The notes under the pieces: generated by a model
The model's input: the letters and a program-made list of their open reading frames with translations, nothing else
Databases searched by the model: none
What the model was told of the DNA's origin: nothing
Position numbers and translations under genes: made by a program
Shown here: positions 4,479 through 5,687 of the stretch, in pieces
Numbering within the stretch: the first letter of the stretch is position 1
Layout of the letters: each line of letters opens with the position of its first letter
NCBI GenBank assembly: GCA_041649615.1
Contig: JBAZMT010000052.1
Span: 1 to 5,687, forward strand
Direction of reading: 5' to 3'
Length of the DNA: 5,687 nt
Source of the DNA: JALOAR01 sp041649615
GTDB taxonomy: Bacteria; Patescibacteriota; Minisyncoccia; UBA6257; Colwellbacteraceae

Positions 4479-5089
4479 ACGTCGCCCATCCTAGTTGGAT
4501 GGTGCAAGCTATCAGCATGGCAATCTACGTGCAGACCATCGGAGCGTTCGTCTGGTTGTTCGTCGTCGTCCTGCTCGAGCGCGGTCGCCGGAATGACCGC
4601 GCTCGGCTAGCTCGGCTCGAGGGGCTTGTTGACCTGCAGGGCCGGTCGGCGGCTGGGCATTCGCGAGATTTTGCGGAATATCAGAAGGGAACGACACAAG
4701 CGCTCGAGGACTGTTGCGCAGCAATCGAGGCAGTACGCGAGACTTTCAAGCTACGGGAAGAGAACGCCTCAATGAGGGACCAGCTCCGCAGGCGTGGTGA
4801 ATCTGTTCCGGCGGACGAGCACGAGCAAACCGACCCTGCGTTTCGACTGCCAAGCGGCATCGACAATCCAAGCCCCGAGTCGGCCGAGGTTGACGACGAG
4901 CCACTTGGCAGCGTAGCAGCAGGGCATTGGGTATGCGTTTGCTGTAAACGTATTGCCAATGCCCTCTGCGAGTATCACCGCGGCGGGAAGTGCGTCGGAT
5001 GCGGGGGAGAGCTTGAGTTCGTTGCATACGACAAGCCACGGCAGAACGTCCAGCTTCCGTTGCCAATCAAGGCGTCAGAGGACAAATGA
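4475..5089 (+). CDS. Membrane-anchored coiled-coil protein with C-terminal zinc ribbon (204 aa)
   Basis: The ATG 4475 overlaps the previous stop (ATGA); the ribosome site is weak, so coupling is likely. Residues 10-34 form one hydrophobic membrane helix (including YVQTIGAFVWLFVVVLL) followed at once by ERGRRNDRARLAR; by the positive-inside rule the C-terminal part faces the cytoplasm. Residues 40-115 are a charged coiled coil (ARLARLEGLVDLQ, ALEDCCAAIEAVRETFKLREE). A Pro/Glu/Asp-rich linker follows to about residue 148. The end is a zinc ribbon: C154, C157, C173 and C176, with C165 and H168 between. This three-part design suggests a scaffold that holds a cytosolic metal domain at the inner membrane. 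I do not know the family. The codons for residues 148-165 carry a very long hairpin. Confidence 0.85.
   Translation: MNVAHPSWMVQAISMAIYVQTIGAFVWLFVVVLLERGRRNDRARLARLEGLVDLQGRSAAGHSRDFAEYQKGTTQALEDCCAAIEAVRETFKLREENASMRDQLRRRGESVPADEHEQTDPAFRLPSGIDNPSPESAEVDDEPLGSVAAGHWVCVCCKRIANALCEYHRGGKCVGCGGELEFVAYDKPRQNVQLPLPIKASEDK
4916..4969. other. Long imperfect hairpin within the zinc-ribbon coding region
   Basis: Three stem segments line up around one centre. GCAG (4916-4919) pairs with CTGC (4966-4969); after a bulged C, AGGGCATTGG (4921-4930) pairs with CCAATGCCCT (4956-4965); after a 2x2 internal loop, ATGCGTTT (4933-4940) pairs with AAACGTAT (4946-4953, one G-T pair) around the loop GCTGT. That is 22 pairs with one bulge and one internal loop, far beyond chance. 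It lies wholly inside the reading frame of the 204-aa gene and no T-run follows. Options are a regulatory or RNase III-type RNA structure, a recombinase or replication site, or a protein-binding dyad. Confidence 0.6.
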
Positions 5090-5511
5090 GCGAACCGAAG
5101 TTTTCCGACCTGGCTGTGCTGATGCGACTCGAGGTTGCGCGACTCGTCAAGGGTAGCCCCATCTGGTTCTTACTCGATTGGGTCAAAGACGAGCGCGAAT
5201 TGACCAAGGAAATGATGCGCATCCTTGAGCGCTTCAACAGGCTAACCCTGTCGCTCACCCGGCAGCAGTCAGGTCGGAGAGCTCGGAACGAACCCTATGC
5301 TGACGTCATTGGCGTACGGGCGAAGATGGGCCCGCGTATCATCGGGGTTTGGCCCAAGGGGCCACACGAGCGGCAGTTGCTCAACGCTCGGACAGCAACA
5401 GCATCCGAGCACATCATCGAATCACAGTTCGCAACCTGGCTCGCCAGCAGACGGCAGGTTGCGAGCAGTCAACCCGAACCAGAGGTGCAGAATGCCCGCA
5501 AAGAAGAGTGA
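5086..5511 (+). CDS. Hypothetical protein (141 aa)
   Basis: The ATG 5086 overlaps the previous stop (ATGA), with AGAGGA upstream. The first 60 residues are helical and amphipathic (LAVLMRLEVARLVKGS, PIWFLLDWVKDERELTKEMMRILERF). They include one moderately hydrophobic stretch (IWFLLDWV) too short for a certain membrane helix. Residues 60-100 contain a basic patch (TRQQSGRRARNEP) and a short beta-like segment (DVIGVRAKMGPRIIGVWPKG). The last 25 residues are polar and flexible, and are shared in DNA with the next gene, which starts 20 bases before this stop. No cysteine cluster or catalytic motif is seen, and I do not recognise the family. An interaction protein is possible. Confidence 0.83.
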   Translation: MSEPKFSDLAVLMRLEVARLVKGSPIWFLLDWVKDERELTKEMMRILERFNRLTLSLTRQQSGRRARNEPYADVIGVRAKMGPRIIGVWPKGPHERQLLNARTATASEHIIESQFATWLASRRQVASSQPEPEVQNARKEE

Positions 5512-5687
5512 GACTCAGGCAGTCACGTTCACAGGGATCCAAACCATCGAGGTCATACTGCGAGGTCGTCCAGGGTCGCCCTTGGTCATTCACGCTTTCG
5601 CCGAGAAGGCAAAGCAAGAGATCCGCGACAAGCAGCAGAAGAAAGCGAAGACGGCCAAGGCCGAGCGCAAGCCCGTCGAGGAATTCG
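5492..5687 (+). CDS. Partial CDS, conserved phage protein of unknown function (first 65 aa)
   Basis: The ATG 5492 follows GAGGTG and overlaps the preceding gene by 20 bases; the frame is open to the window edge. The N-terminus (MPAKKSETQAVTFTG) is followed by IQTIEVILRGRPGSPLVIHAF and AEKAKQEIRDKQQKKAKTAK, then ERKPVEEF. From memory this matches a phage protein family starting with a strand of the type V-x-I-x-G-x-S-P-L-I-x-H-x-F, followed by a Lys-rich helix (EKARxxxxxKQxxKAK) and a D/E-P-E-x-E-F segment. Such proteins are usually found among phage early or replication genes and have no established role that I know of. It supports the phage origin of this operon. The rest of the gene lies outside the window. 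Confidence 0.85.
   Translation, partial: MPAKKSETQAVTFTGIQTIEVILRGRPGSPLVIHAFAEKAKQEIRDKQQKKAKTAKAERKPVEEF

Noticed and set aside
4475..5089. Rz-like spanin identity for the membrane coiled-coil protein
   Set aside because: The Arg-rich patch follows the membrane helix, which predicts a cytoplasmic coiled coil, and spanins do not end in a zinc ribbon.
1..5687. CRISPR arrays, tRNA or rRNA genes, insertion sequences
   Set aside because: No regularly spaced repeats, no cloverleaf-like segment with a conserved T arm, and no transposase or terminal inverted repeats were found on reading both strands.

Overview
The window is GC-rich (roughly 60%), gene-dense DNA with canonical Shine-Dalgarno sites. 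It looks like part of a bacteriophage or prophage genome of unknown host. Signs of phage origin are very small genes packed stop-to-start, a virion-type protein, a small glycine-rich membrane protein, several tiny zinc-binding proteins, and the start of a protein resembling a conserved phage family (IEVxLRG...SPLVIHxFxEKA). No integrase, terminase, portal, tail gene, tRNA or CRISPR array is visible. The host cannot be fixed from sequence alone; the H..C...C.C.CH motif near 2830-2885 reminds me of proteins from actinobacterial phages, which is only a weak hint.

Left arm (1-1184, minus strand): three genes read leftward. In order of transcription they are a 118-aa glycine-rich hydrophobic protein (1184-828), a 230-aa protein with a charge-segregated N-terminus and a C-terminal all-beta-looking domain (766-74), and the first 23 codons of a third protein (71-1). 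This looks like a virion/structural module, possibly of a tailless phage, but that is inference from recalled family resemblance.

Centre (1185-1378): a divergent intergenic region. It holds a good sigma70-like promoter for the left arm (TTGACC-17-GACAAT on the minus strand) and an unusual cluster of inverted repeats. The strongest has 9-bp arms and covers the -35 box. It is the natural place for operators, and possibly for a replication origin.

Right arm (1379-5687, plus strand): fourteen small genes in one unbroken rightward operon. Most junctions are 4-nt ATGA or GTGA overlaps, so translation is probably coupled. Products include a C2H2-like zinc finger protein, a double zinc-cluster protein, two further small Cys-rich proteins, a winged-helix DNA-binding protein (candidate regulator), a protein with a Lys/Arg/Pro/Ser-rich tail, a KxWxKVGAGW-type small protein with an Arg-rich tail, a membrane-anchored coiled-coil protein ending in a zinc ribbon, and several short helical proteins I cannot name. 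This resembles a phage early, host-takeover or accessory operon. Inside it lies an extensive imperfect hairpin (4916-4969, about 22 bp of stem) buried in coding sequence, the most striking unexplained feature of the window together with the intergenic dyad cluster.
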